Positions 16,901 to 25,846 of a stretch of DNA of 32,084 nt are shown here, piece after piece. How positions within the stretch are numbered: the first letter of the stretch is position 1; the number at the start of each line of letters is the position of its first letter. A program made the translations under genes and the position numbers. The notes below the pieces were generated by a model that did no database searches, had not been told where the DNA came from, and was given only the letters and a program-made list of their open reading frames with translations. The stretch is from Xenococcus sp. MO_188.B8 (GTDB lineage: Bacteria > Cyanobacteriota > Cyanobacteriia > Cyanobacteriales > Xenococcaceae), in NCBI GenBank assembly GCA_030065615.1, contig JASJDR010000083.1:1-32084 (forward strand), read 5' to 3'.

Positions 16901-17053
16901 TAATAAATGACAACCCAATAACCCCGTTGCCCCAGTTAATAAAATTGCTTGAGGTTGACTTAAATGCTCTGATACCGGATTAGTAAATTCGATACTAGGA
17001 TTGAGAATTGCTTCTTGCTGTAAATCAAGGCGATCGCTTTTTAGACTATCCAT
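13982..17053 (-). CDS. Thioester reductase - condensation - carrier protein (NRPS-like, no adenylation domain)
   Basis: 1023 aa from the ATG at 17053; a TTG at 17080 would add nine residues, and neither has a clear ribosome site. Domain order: thioester reductase (about 36-390) with NAD(P)-binding TGATGLLG (Gly41, 44, 47) and catalytic YKQSK (Tyr200, Lys204). Then a basic low-complexity linker (about 395-475) built from dispersed repeats. Then a condensation domain (about 490-900) with IPLSFGQERLW and HHIINDVW, an HHxxxD motif in which the usual following Gly is Val. Last, a peptidyl carrier domain with LGGRSIA (Ser970, phosphopantetheine site). Reductase domains usually sit at the C-terminal end of NRPSs and release the product as aldehyde or alcohol, so R-C-PCP is unusual. 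It needs an adenylation enzyme and a PPTase from elsewhere. No other biosynthetic gene is adjacent. Confidence 0.85.
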   Translation of the reverse strand: MDSLKSDRLDLQQEAILNPSIEFTNPVSEHLSQPQAILLTGATGLLGCHLLSELLRNSKANIYCLVRSSHAEVGEERINKSLQAYNLAQEVDRSRIIPLVGDLGQPLLGLSAETFQELASKIDVVYHNGAYVNYACPYETLKAPNVLGTLEIIKLASLVKTKAIHFTSSISVFFSKAHASAKEILETDIPQYHPSLKGGYKQSKWVAEKLISAAIARGLPGSIYRPVRIMGHSKTGVMGNVSDLLVTLLKGCIHMGKYPAATTSVNLVPVDYVAQAIANLSLQTTSLGKAFHLSNSQPLPWQEMWSGVNSAGYQLEELPEKEWMKELENFAYKYPDNEIFTLLLLLLSSPHKLFAEKPLFCDRQTQAGLANTSVTFPSVDGNLIATYCKYFQKSGYLGDEEIGRTGDGETGRQGAVRPRVGVRRKRQFLQRGEPPQRTGLGMLTKRDRETRRRGDQGEEKTGEKKKTSGFWKSIKGNMRRQRRTAIKPFPREGNIPLSFGQERLWQIDSLHPENTVHNLHVSYQLDGDLDVTALEKSIQEIINRHEILRSSFPVVAGKPVQVIDPKIEFKLTVVVAEDSDIKEIIQEQAQQHFDLNQSPLIRFKLVKVTENKHYLLRTIHHIINDVWSDTILLKELANLYQAFTTDQAPYLPELPIQYADFAQFQRQWLQGKNLETQLDYWKTKLSSNTPILKLPTDYSRSTITSYQGASYLVTIPAELTKSLKSLSNQEGVSLFVTLLTGFKTLMYQYSGQENIVLSSPIAGRYLVETKKLLGYFSNILLLNTDFSNNPTIQELLHRVSEVTLGAQKHQDLPLQKIVEEIGISDGIVSRTMFTLQNAPSQPKALGDVKVHLLEKKDEKIANFDLSLSVREVGDTLSTLFRYKTDLFAESTITKLGNNLVVLLSKIVRHPETKLSELPWLKDDFAVANNQKDYLAPRNEIEQAIADIWSEVLNINDIGIYDNFFELGGRSIAMMRVYNKLRDLFNLELTAMELFQSPTIEEMAKYPKLLSNFPLQSTSTNIKS
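15662..15868. repeat. Dispersed-repeat DNA forming the R-C linker
   Basis: Plus-strand CTCCCCGT/CTCCCTGT-type octamer-like low-complexity repeats (about 15662-15720 and 15810-15868) flank an element that begins GGTCAG (15722) and ends CTGACC (15809), with a GGGGGTTCCCCCC core. The same composite is, by recollection, a common intergenic repeat in cyanobacteria. Here it is read through in frame on the minus strand, giving Arg/Gly/Glu-rich protein such as GDGETGRQG and RETRRRGDQGEE. Confidence 0.7.
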
Positions 17054-17080
17054 TAGAATTTTACTATTAGCACAAGGCAA

Positions 17081-17477
17081 ACTAATTCTTTGATGTTATC
17101 TCTTTGCTGCCAATTTTTCTGTTTAGTATGATTTCGCGATCGCTAAACAGAAAAAACTCGTTATGCAGCAGGTAAATGTGCTAACCCTTTAATGTTTATC
17201 TGGGAATGGCTTAGCGATCACATTGTCGATAAGATTATCACCGTTGCAAGATGATCTAGAAGATTAGTAATAATGAACTGAAAATGTTAAGTTTCTGAAG
17301 GTTTTTTTGAAGAAATGTTAGGAATTTGATTAAATAAGCTCTAATTAATTAATAGTAAAAATATCAGGTTTTTTTCGAAGAAATTATAGATATCTTTTGT
17401 ACAACATATATATTTTATTAAAAAATAAGCTGCATAGTGTTTTTATTTTGCAAATTTAAATAAAAGGTATTGATTCA
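17081..17477. other. Divergent intergenic region between the NRPS-like and RHS genes
   Basis: About 400 bp, AT-rich toward the RHS gene. It holds a strong inverted repeat with an embedded HIP1 site (17114-17155). The RHS start at 17478 is preceded by AAAAGGTATTG, a modest ribosome site. No small gene was recognised. Confidence 0.6.
17114..17155. promoter_or_regulatory. 13-bp inverted repeat enclosing a HIP1 octamer
   Basis: TTTTTCTGTTTAG (17114-17126) and its exact complement CTAAACAGAAAAA (17143-17155) are separated by 16 bp that include GCGATCGC (17136-17143). It lies about 60 bp upstream of the minus-strand NRPS-like start. With A/T-rich arm ends it could act as an operator, a 5' leader hairpin or a bidirectional terminator-like structure; the sequence does not decide. 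Confidence 0.55.
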
Positions 17478-20400
17478 ATGACTCAAATCACTTCTAGTGG
17501 ATACTCCCCAAGTGCTCTATCTAAACTTCCTGTAATTAGGACTTTTCAGATGGATGGTAGTGGTATTGGCAATATCCTCAATAGCGTTAATCTCTTTCGA
17601 GGCGATGTCAACCTACCTTTGGAACTGATATCACTTCCAGGTCGAGGTGATTTAGATATTAGGGTCGCCATTATGTACCAGAGTAATATTCAAAACCTGG
17701 TGGATACTTGGAACCTGGAGGCACCTACAGGGATTCTGGGCTTAGGGTGGAATATGCCCTATGAAATGATTGCGATTGATAATAAAACGACGGGATCTAG
17801 CTACGATGACGAATATTACCTCATTTCTGGAGGAGGGGCTAATCGGCTGTATCAAAAAGGGGTGACTGCTGACGGGGCTTGGAATTTTGAGACGGAAGAC
17901 TATAAACCTTGGGACATCCGCTACTACCCGCGAGAAGAAAGATGGGAAATTGTTAAGGAAAATGGGGTGAAACAGATATATGGAGGGAAGAAAGACAACT
18001 TACCAGAAAATAACCCGTACCTTCAATGGGGCGTGAAATGGGGTGGTAGGAATGGCAACTGGATTGACAGTAGTATCATTACGTCAGAACAGGAACCTTT
18101 TGCACAGGCTTGGAATTTAGCAGAAATCCGCAATCCTTGGGGCGAAAAGGTCACTTTTGAGTACGAAGTCGATCTAGAACAAATTGGCAGAGGTGGTTAT
18201 AAATATACCAGGGCTTGTTACCTAAAAAGAATTACCGCTATAGATGGGCGTACTGTTACTTTGATCTATAAAGAGAAACGGTATGATGAGCAAATAAGGG
18301 AGTATCAGATTCCTCATGAATATACTGGGCAATCAAACCTTAATGCTTATCAAGATAGGTACGAAACTGAGTTTCTTGACTCCATTGAAGTAAGACAAGA
18401 AGAATCCGAATCACTGTTATTTTCTCTTCAGTTTGATTATGAGTTAAATAATGTTTCCTTAATTGATTTTAATAATGCAGCTTTCTATAAGCGTTATCTA
18501 ACAGGGATAACCCAGAAAAATGCAGCGGGAGAGTATTTACCTGGTTATAAGTTTGAGTATTACACCGAAAGCGCGGATATAAACGAAAATATTCATCGGG
18601 GCGCATTAAAGGACATTACCTATCCTGCTGGTGGTATTGCTACTTTTAGTTATGAAAAAGAAAATCTAGTTGGGACATCTCATAAAACCAATATCTCTGG
18701 TAACGGAAAACCTCGTGTTTGGTTCGGTGGAGATTATGTTGTTGTTGCTTATTATGATGATAGTCGGGGAAATTTGGATGTCAAAGTATATAGCTGGAAT
18801 GGTAATTGGATCAGTTATCAACCAAGTAGTGGAGGATTTAATTTTAAGCTAGATCTTGAGAGTTTGCAGGTAATAACTCAATCTGATTTCTTTGCCCTAA
18901 GTTTCAAGGCAAATTCCCAAATGAATGTTTATCTATTTCATCAGGAAATGGGACGATTTGGACAATGGGTTTATGAAAATTACTCTTTAAATTTAGCTTC
19001 AAGTGATGTGCCAACCCACCTGGCTGTTGGCAGTGATTTTGTAGTTGCTTGCGCTTCTGGTGGGAGAGAATTAGGTCGCTATGTATGGAATCAGCAGTTA
19101 AAGAGTTGGGATGATAAAAGTACAACTATAAGTAAAGGTAATTATGCTTTAGCTGCTTTGGGTAATTATTTCACCATAGGTATCTATGATTCTGCTTCTA
19201 AAGACAGTGAATTAGCGTTATATTACCTAGATGAAATTAACAAACAATGGACTAGAGAAGCCATTGGAAGTATTAGTCGAGTTGAAGCAGACCAGAAAGG
19301 TAATCCCTATCTCAATTGGTCTTTAGGTAACAACTTCGCCACAGCAACCTTTATTAAAGCCTTTGGCAACAATATTGACTATGAAGTGCGAGTCTATCAA
19401 TGGAATGCTGACTTTAACATCACTTCACCTCTGAGGAATTCTTACAGCGTACCTCAAGATACAAAACAACCTTTTGCTTATTCTGTAGCTAATAGTAGCT
19501 TAGTGGCAAATGTTGGACATCTTTGGCGATACAATGGCAGCGAGTGGAAAGAGAGTAATCTAAGAGTTGCTAGTGGAGAGAATAAATTTGCTTATGGTTC
19601 TGATTTAGCCATTGCCTCAAGTTCCAGTTCCAGTGATATAAAAGCTTACGATCCTTACCAAGATCGCTGGAAAAATTCTAATATACAGGGTTCCTGGTCA
19701 AGAGATGAATACCAACCTACTGTCAGTGGTGATTTTGTCACGATTGGAAACGCAATTTTTCACAGAAATAATCAAGGACAACTCAATAAAGATCGGCAAT
19801 CAATTCCATCTGGGATTAAGCCAGATAGCATTATTAATCGTGCTCCTTTTTATATTGCTTGCGAGACGAATGATGGACAGGCTCAGATATTTTTCTTAAA
19901 AAATGGCAAGGTTGTTAATACCGAATTTCTTTCAGAAAGGATTTATGTTGATAACGAAAGCAGCAAGGGAAAATCGGGAACAAACTTAGCTGGATTTAAT
20001 GCTTTTGTTACATACAAAGGAAACAATTTTGATCGAGCTTCTAACTTAAATTTATATTATGTTTTTGATCAAAAAATCAAAGGAAATGTTAATGATTTTC
20101 CTGTGTTTAAAGTAACTATTAATGATGGATATCAAGAAAGTCAGACTAGCTATGATTATGATACAAGCAAGATAGCTATTAGTGTTCAAGGAATAGTTAC
20201 TGAATATTCTTCTGTTACGGTGATTCAAGGTAGTGAAAATTCGCGATTAACGCCTTTTGGGAAGACTGAACATCTTTTTTTTAATGGACTTTCAGCAGAC
20301 GGTTTAGGGTTTAAGGATTTTCAAGGAATACCTCCTTATTACTACAGCTTGTTGCATGGTTCTCTGTATCAACAGAAAGCCTATAATGCCACAGGTGATG

Positions 20401-23400
20401 AATTAACCCGCCAAACTGTGGAATATGACATCGCAACTGAAAGACAGCGATTAGGAGAGTCCAGAAATGTCAATTTATATGGTTTTTATATTCAACAAAA
20501 ACGGGAGGAAAGTATTATTTATGGCAAGGAAATTAGTAGCATAGACTCTAAGGTCAATGCCTCGTATGTGGGAGTTAAAAAAGAGGTTGAATATGAATAT
20601 GACTCGGCAACGGGATTCTTAAAAACACAGACAAGTAAAAATTACAATAGTTTGGGTGAAGAGGAAATACTGACACAAACTTCTGTTTATGGTTGGGAAA
20701 AGTATGATGGATTGAAACAACAAAATATCCTGACTCCTGTTGTCCAAACTGTTAGCAAAACTAATAATAAAACTACTGCTATTGCTGTTTCTACTTGGAA
20801 AGATTGGGGAGAAGGAAAATGGGGGTTATACAGAAGTTATCAAGGACTTAAGGAAACTGCTATTTTTGATCAATGGAATAGTCAAAGTGAACCAAATATA
20901 ACCGATTGGTTGAAAATTTCAGAAGTAATTTCTCGGACTTCAAATGGAGTGATACAGGATTCAGTTGATGTTGATGGAATTCACAGTTCAATTCTATTAG
21001 ATAATAAGCAATTTTATCCTATTGCTCAGTTTGGTAATGCGACTGTTGAAGAAGCAAGTTATACAGGGTTTGAAGCTTACGAAAATCTTAGTGATTGGAG
21101 GGTAAATCAAGGAAATATAACTGATTTAATTGTCACAGGGGATGCTCATACAGGTGTTTCTAGTTTGCAACTTAACCATAATGTTACTCTCACGAAACAA
21201 GCACTTCTGACGATAACCAATACGAACCAATTCTATATTGTTTCTGCTTGGATTAAAACAGAAACAGGGTTTGCAACAGATGGGGGACAAGGGTCAGTTA
21301 GGCTCCAATTTTACAATGATAGTAACCCAGTGGGACAACCTATTGCTGTGCCAATTGAATCCACTGATAACAAATGGACATATTGGCACTATACGATTAA
21401 TCCTAATCAAATTCAGGGAACACAGTTAGGACTAGAGATATCTAATCAAAAAGCCTCTACATCTCTTTTGATTGATGATATTTGCTTTGTTCCGTTGATG
21501 GGTGGTTTCCAAGGAAATGTTTATCAACCCAAATATAAACTTGTTACTGCACAATTAGGAAATGCTGGCGATACGGTGCGTAATTTCTATGATTCTTTCC
21601 AACGTCAAGTAGCAGAGATTGGACTTGCTGAGACAGTTAACGGTGTTACCACATCCTATTTAACTCGACAAGGAAATGATGATGCAAATTATGTCTTTCC
21701 TCCAGATAAACCCAACAGTATTCTCAGTATTGCAGCAGCATCAGGAGGTGTCTATGCTAACTTTATTAATGGGGAAAAATGGCGACAAGATTGGCAATCA
21801 TCTCAACCTAATAATTGGCAAGTAGAAAATAGTGCTTTAGTTCATACTGGAAATACCTTAGACAGCATTATTTATCAGTCTACGGCATCTTTTAGTAACT
21901 ATGGGTTAAGGTTATCAGTTCATGCTTCAGATATATCAGAACAACCGTTAGGTATTCGCATTGGTAATCAATTAACGGTAACTTGGACACAAAATCAGGG
22001 TTGGAGTTTAACTCTTAATGGTGCATCTTCTCAAGTTAATCATACAGGTTCAATGCCCCATGAATGGTTATTAGTGGCTGCCAATAATACCGTTTTATTC
22101 TATGCTGATGGTCAACAAATCTTTGCTCAAACCATAGAAGATAATATTACTGGTGCGCTTGAAATATTTACTGCTGATCGAGTTAGTTTTTCTAATATTG
22201 TTACCTTCAAAAATCCCCAAATTGGCATTACCTATACTGATGGTGCAGGAAAAGAACGACAAACCCAAGCATTAGAAGAAACCAACTGTCTGGTAACTGA
22301 AACGGTTTATGATGTCTTAGATCGTCCCGCCATAGCAACTAAAACAGCAAAGTTTGATAATACTATCTTTGGTTATCGGCAAGCATTTGTTGAGAGTATA
22401 AATTGGGAGTCTGGTATTTTAACGGGAGAAGTTGCTGATTATTATCTTGAAGATGAAGGTTATCCTTACAGCAGGACGGTATATGAAACGTCACCCTTGA
22501 GTCGTCCCATTCGACAAGGAATACCAGGGAAAGCGTTTGCTATTGGTAATGGTAATACCCATATTGTCACCCGTGAGTATGGCACAAATATCCAAGGATT
22601 TTTTGCAGAAGATAACTATCCGTCGGGACAATATTTAGTGGATAAGGTAACAGATGCGGACGGAACGCCTGTTTATACCCTTCGAGATCAATTAGGACAG
22701 ACTTTAGCGCAAAAAGCTGGCCCTATAGAAGAAGGAAGTGATGTTTATCAAACTACTCGCAGTGTTTATGATGTGGCGGGAAATCTGGTTAAAGTATTGC
22801 TTCCTAATCAGTTTGTCCCTCCTGAAGGTTCCCAACCCGACGCTTGGGAAATCACGATGGAATACGATTTCTTGGGACAAATGACCAGTCAAACGAACCC
22901 AGATTCAGGAACGACACGGTATATCTATGATAAGACAGGTCGTCCTCGGTTTATGGTGGATGCAGAGGGGTTAGCATCGGGAATCATTCTCTATCAGAAA
23001 TATGATGTCATCGGACGTTTAATTGAGTCAGGTTGGTTTTCGGGAGATTGGGAAACCGAGAGTGCTACCTTACAGGAAGAAGCGGATACTAACCCTAATT
23101 ATCCCCAACAAGGTAACTGGCGTAAACGTTCTATTTATGATGGGGATGGTTCAAACCCTGATTTAATTGGTCGTTTATGGAAGGTTTTGAGTAGTAATCA
23201 AGGGGACGGCAACACCGATGTTGAAGAGGTATATGATTATGACGAGTTGGGAAATGTAGCAAGTAAAACCCTGACGGTGACGGGATATGCAGCGCAAACG
23301 GTTCGCTATGAATACGATAATCTGGGCAATGTGATCAAAGTTCACTATCCTGATGACAGTAATAGTATTCCTGAAGTGGTTTACAGCTATAACAGTTTGG

Positions 23401-25490
23401 GAGAAACGATTGCTATCGGAACACCCCAAAATACTCAACGGTTTGCTAGTTATACTTACAATGCTGATGGCAGTTTGGCAACCACTAACTTAAATAATGG
23501 GGGAATACAAGGCAATCTTAACTATAATTCTCCTGGTTGGCCAACCCGCATTGGTCACGAAGTAAATAACTCCCTAGTGATAGAACAATCTCTTACTTAT
23601 ACAGAGGGTGGTTATCAAGATTCAGGATATTACAACGGGAATATTGCTCAAAATACTATCAATTATGGGACATGGGAGAATGCCCCCCAAAGTTATGACT
23701 ATCAGTATCAGTACGATAAGTTAGGACGGTTAGAGGTTGCCCAAAATCCCCAAAATGAGCAAGCGAGTTTAGGAGTTGATCAACCAACAACTTATGATAT
23801 TAATGGCAATATTGAAACCTTGAAACGGAGTGACAGTATTAATGAGTATGAATATATCGAGAATACGGATAAGGTAAACGGGGTTAGTAATGACAGTGAA
23901 CCTCAAAACTATAGCTATGATGCCAATGGGAATGTTAGAAGTGCTTCCCATCGCCAGATTACTAACATTGATTATGACCCCATCAGTCAGTTAACCACTA
24001 AGGTACAGCTGGAAGGAGAAACCTCCGTTTCCTTTAAGTATGACGGGGGAGATCAGCGAGTCTTGAAAACGTCTCAGGATAGTTCAGGGAATCAAACCGC
24101 AAAGAAGTTATACGTTCATGGTTTGAATGATTATCCCCTATTGGAAATGAGTGAGCGATCAGTACAGTATATCTATGGTTTAGGTGGGTTACTCGCACTG
24201 GTAAAAGATGGCAAGGTTTACACCATACTCAAAGATCATCTGGGTTCAACTCGTGTGGTAGTTAATGAAGTAGGAACAGTCATTGCTGCCTTTGATTATC
24301 TGCCTTTTGGGGATTTGATGGGGACTGCTTACGGAAATCCAGAGATTATTAGTTATCGCTATACGGGACAAGAATTTGATACGGAGTTAGGACTGTATAA
24401 TTATCGGGCGCGAATTTATGATCCGCGTTTGAGGCGATTTTATGCAACAGATCCCGCAGGACAGTTTGCGAGTCCCTACATATTTGCTGGTAACAATCCT
24501 ATCCTCTTTTACGATCCTACTGGAATGTGGTCATGGGCTGCGATTGGAGGATTTTTTGGCGGAATAGCTACGATCATAGGAGGAGTTGCTTTGACCATCG
24601 TTACCGCAGGTGCAGGTACAGTCGTAGGTGGCGCACTCATTGGTGCGGGAGTATCAAGTGCAACATATAGTGCAACCCATACCGACAATTGGGAGCTTTC
24701 AGAGTGGGGTACGTCGACTGGATTAGGTGCTGGTTTTGGTTTGATAGGAGGAGGTGTAGGATTAGCAACGGCTGGATTATCAACGGCCAAAGCATTTGCA
24801 ACAGAAACGGTTTTCGGAGGGCTTGAAGGTCTTGCTGAGAGTGCTATAACTGGTAATAGCCTTTTGGCTGGGTTTGTGGGAGGTTTGATAGGAGGTGCTA
24901 TTGGCGGTTCGTTAGGAAGAGGGGGAGCATTGAATAATCGTAGAATATTGAATCAGGCTAATGCAGATACTCCTGTAGGAATAGGACTCAATCAAATAGG
25001 CCAAAGTTCTGGTTTTGGTCATAATGTGATTAGCATCAACGGACGAATTGGTAACAGCTATCGTCGCGGTATGAGAACTTTTGAACAAAATGTCAACCCA
25101 GCACCATCAATATTGAGAAAAATGACACCAAGAAGAACGGGGGGTTACCAGCAAGTTGGTGATACAACTTTCATAGCTGAAATTACATCTCAGGCTAGTA
25201 TAGACAGAACTGGTCTAAATGGCCTTACAGCTTCCAGAGTCTTCGATGCTCAAATGGGTCGTTTGTTTACATTAAATGTCACTACAGAAACAGCGAAAAG
25301 AGGTTTAGACTCAATTTCTAATAAGATAGGCAGAAATTTAGGTAATTATAATTACCTGACTAATAGTTGTACCTCGCATGTGGTAGATACGCTGAGTGCG
25401 ATGGGATTCAAAGTTCCTCTTTACGCTCGAACTCCTAGAACCTTGCATTTTTGGTGGCAGAAGATGGGAGCAGGAAAATATGCTCCCTGA
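17478..25490 (+). CDS. Giant RHS-repeat/SpvB-TcB-like protein with unassigned C-terminal toxin-like domain
   Basis: 2670 aa. No classical signal peptide. Residues about 30-390 carry an SpvB/TcB-like start (NLFRGDVNLPLELISLPGRG; GILGLGWNMPYE). Residues about 395-850 look like repeating beta-propeller blades (GSDFVVA, GNYFTIGIYD). At 1194-1345 and about 1430-1580 are two beta-sandwich, carbohydrate-binding or LamG-like regions. RHS/YD repeats run from about 1754 to 2175 (MEYDFLGQMTSQTNPDSGTT; YEYDNLGNVIKVHYPD). The RHS core (about 2208-2350) ends YDPRLRRFYATDP...FAGNNPILFYDPTGM, the usual boundary before a variable C-terminus. The last 320 residues have two Gly/Ala-rich hydrophobic stretches and then a domain with FGHNV (His2515) and NSCTSH (Cys2631). 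RHS shells encapsulate and deliver toxic C-termini. No immunity gene is seen in the next 350 bp. The downstream tail-collar gene may be its partner. Confidence 0.88.
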   Translation: MTQITSSGYSPSALSKLPVIRTFQMDGSGIGNILNSVNLFRGDVNLPLELISLPGRGDLDIRVAIMYQSNIQNLVDTWNLEAPTGILGLGWNMPYEMIAIDNKTTGSSYDDEYYLISGGGANRLYQKGVTADGAWNFETEDYKPWDIRYYPREERWEIVKENGVKQIYGGKKDNLPENNPYLQWGVKWGGRNGNWIDSSIITSEQEPFAQAWNLAEIRNPWGEKVTFEYEVDLEQIGRGGYKYTRACYLKRITAIDGRTVTLIYKEKRYDEQIREYQIPHEYTGQSNLNAYQDRYETEFLDSIEVRQEESESLLFSLQFDYELNNVSLIDFNNAAFYKRYLTGITQKNAAGEYLPGYKFEYYTESADINENIHRGALKDITYPAGGIATFSYEKENLVGTSHKTNISGNGKPRVWFGGDYVVVAYYDDSRGNLDVKVYSWNGNWISYQPSSGGFNFKLDLESLQVITQSDFFALSFKANSQMNVYLFHQEMGRFGQWVYENYSLNLASSDVPTHLAVGSDFVVACASGGRELGRYVWNQQLKSWDDKSTTISKGNYALAALGNYFTIGIYDSASKDSELALYYLDEINKQWTREAIGSISRVEADQKGNPYLNWSLGNNFATATFIKAFGNNIDYEVRVYQWNADFNITSPLRNSYSVPQDTKQPFAYSVANSSLVANVGHLWRYNGSEWKESNLRVASGENKFAYGSDLAIASSSSSSDIKAYDPYQDRWKNSNIQGSWSRDEYQPTVSGDFVTIGNAIFHRNNQGQLNKDRQSIPSGIKPDSIINRAPFYIACETNDGQAQIFFLKNGKVVNTEFLSERIYVDNESSKGKSGTNLAGFNAFVTYKGNNFDRASNLNLYYVFDQKIKGNVNDFPVFKVTINDGYQESQTSYDYDTSKIAISVQGIVTEYSSVTVIQGSENSRLTPFGKTEHLFFNGLSADGLGFKDFQGIPPYYYSLLHGSLYQQKAYNATGDELTRQTVEYDIATERQRLGESRNVNLYGFYIQQKREESIIYGKEISSIDSKVNASYVGVKKEVEYEYDSATGFLKTQTSKNYNSLGEEEILTQTSVYGWEKYDGLKQQNILTPVVQTVSKTNNKTTAIAVSTWKDWGEGKWGLYRSYQGLKETAIFDQWNSQSEPNITDWLKISEVISRTSNGVIQDSVDVDGIHSSILLDNKQFYPIAQFGNATVEEASYTGFEAYENLSDWRVNQGNITDLIVTGDAHTGVSSLQLNHNVTLTKQALLTITNTNQFYIVSAWIKTETGFATDGGQGSVRLQFYNDSNPVGQPIAVPIESTDNKWTYWHYTINPNQIQGTQLGLEISNQKASTSLLIDDICFVPLMGGFQGNVYQPKYKLVTAQLGNAGDTVRNFYDSFQRQVAEIGLAETVNGVTTSYLTRQGNDDANYVFPPDKPNSILSIAAASGGVYANFINGEKWRQDWQSSQPNNWQVENSALVHTGNTLDSIIYQSTASFSNYGLRLSVHASDISEQPLGIRIGNQLTVTWTQNQGWSLTLNGASSQVNHTGSMPHEWLLVAANNTVLFYADGQQIFAQTIEDNITGALEIFTADRVSFSNIVTFKNPQIGITYTDGAGKERQTQALEETNCLVTETVYDVLDRPAIATKTAKFDNTIFGYRQAFVESINWESGILTGEVADYYLEDEGYPYSRTVYETSPLSRPIRQGIPGKAFAIGNGNTHIVTREYGTNIQGFFAEDNYPSGQYLVDKVTDADGTPVYTLRDQLGQTLAQKAGPIEEGSDVYQTTRSVYDVAGNLVKVLLPNQFVPPEGSQPDAWEITMEYDFLGQMTSQTNPDSGTTRYIYDKTGRPRFMVDAEGLASGIILYQKYDVIGRLIESGWFSGDWETESATLQEEADTNPNYPQQGNWRKRSIYDGDGSNPDLIGRLWKVLSSNQGDGNTDVEEVYDYDELGNVASKTLTVTGYAAQTVRYEYDNLGNVIKVHYPDDSNSIPEVVYSYNSLGETIAIGTPQNTQRFASYTYNADGSLATTNLNNGGIQGNLNYNSPGWPTRIGHEVNNSLVIEQSLTYTEGGYQDSGYYNGNIAQNTINYGTWENAPQSYDYQYQYDKLGRLEVAQNPQNEQASLGVDQPTTYDINGNIETLKRSDSINEYEYIENTDKVNGVSNDSEPQNYSYDANGNVRSASHRQITNIDYDPISQLTTKVQLEGETSVSFKYDGGDQRVLKTSQDSSGNQTAKKLYVHGLNDYPLLEMSERSVQYIYGLGGLLALVKDGKVYTILKDHLGSTRVVVNEVGTVIAAFDYLPFGDLMGTAYGNPEIISYRYTGQEFDTELGLYNYRARIYDPRLRRFYATDPAGQFASPYIFAGNNPILFYDPTGMWSWAAIGGFFGGIATIIGGVALTIVTAGAGTVVGGALIGAGVSSATYSATHTDNWELSEWGTSTGLGAGFGLIGGGVGLATAGLSTAKAFATETVFGGLEGLAESAITGNSLLAGFVGGLIGGAIGGSLGRGGALNNRRILNQANADTPVGIGLNQIGQSSGFGHNVISINGRIGNSYRRGMRTFEQNVNPAPSILRKMTPRRTGGYQQVGDTTFIAEITSQASIDRTGLNGLTASRVFDAQMGRLFTLNVTTETAKRGLDSISNKIGRNLGNYNYLTNSCTSHVVDTLSAMGFKVPLYARTPRTLHFWWQKMGAGKYAP

Positions 25491-25513
25491 TATTGCGATC
25501 GCAGCTCTTGTAG

Positions 25514-25540
25514 GGTGCGTTAGCGACAGCGTAACGTACC
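25514..25540. repeat. Dispersed inverted repeat after the RHS gene
   Basis: GGTGCGTTA (25514-25522) and TAACGTACC (25532-25540) are complementary except for one mismatch and enclose GCGACAGCG. This is a familiar cyanobacterial intergenic repeat type (GTAGGGTGCGTTA...). It could form a hairpin at the RHS mRNA end, but no U-tract follows. Confidence 0.6.
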
Positions 25541-25713
25541 AAAACAAACTATAACGATGCATTGAAAAAAACAAAATGTTTCTTGATATTGACCAAACAA
25601 GTGCCTGACTCTCCACTACTCATCTGCTCAACTTTGATCGCAATTTCCTGTTCTTGAATGGGGAGCGAATTATCAAATCAACACTTTAACCAAACAAAGG
25701 AGACTCTGAAATT

Positions 25714-25755
25714 ATGAAAATTCGCAATCAAAACCGATCTATACGTCCCCCATAA
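25714..25755 (+). pseudogene. 13-codon mini-ORF with ribosome site, possible gene remnant
   Basis: Encodes MKIRNQNRSIRPP followed by TAA. AACAAAGGAGACTC upstream gives a proper Shine-Dalgarno about 10 nt before the ATG. The leader is duplicated before the tail-collar gene. It may be the surviving 5' end of a lost gene or a short leader peptide. Confidence 0.3.
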
Positions 25756-25826
25756 CAAGAAATATCAAACCCTTATTTTTTGTCCTATGAAAAAGGATTG
25801 AACTATCAAGTAAACCCTCAAATCAA

Positions 25827-25834
25827 ACAAAGGA
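25827..25834 (+). promoter_or_regulatory. Strong Shine-Dalgarno of the tail-collar gene
   Basis: CAAAGGAG lies 12 nt before the ATG at 25847 and fixes that start. The surrounding CAAACAAAGGAGA is a near copy of the leader at about 25691-25703. Confidence 0.6.
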
Positions 25835-25846
25835 GAATTTTCAATC

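Larger units (their letters stand above)
25491..25846. other. Spacer between RHS and tail-collar genes
   Basis: 356 bp with no gene large enough to be an immunity protein. It contains a HIP1 site at about 25496-25503, an inverted repeat at 25514-25540, and a 13-codon mini-ORF (25714-25755) with its own ribosome site. The DNA before the mini-ORF (CAAACAAAGGAGA) is repeated before the next gene. Confidence 0.6.

Noticed and set aside
24509..24790. 93-codon Pro/Ala-rich minus-strand ORF inside the RHS gene
   Set aside because: It is the antisense shadow of the Gly/Ala-rich hydrophobic stretch of the RHS C-terminus.
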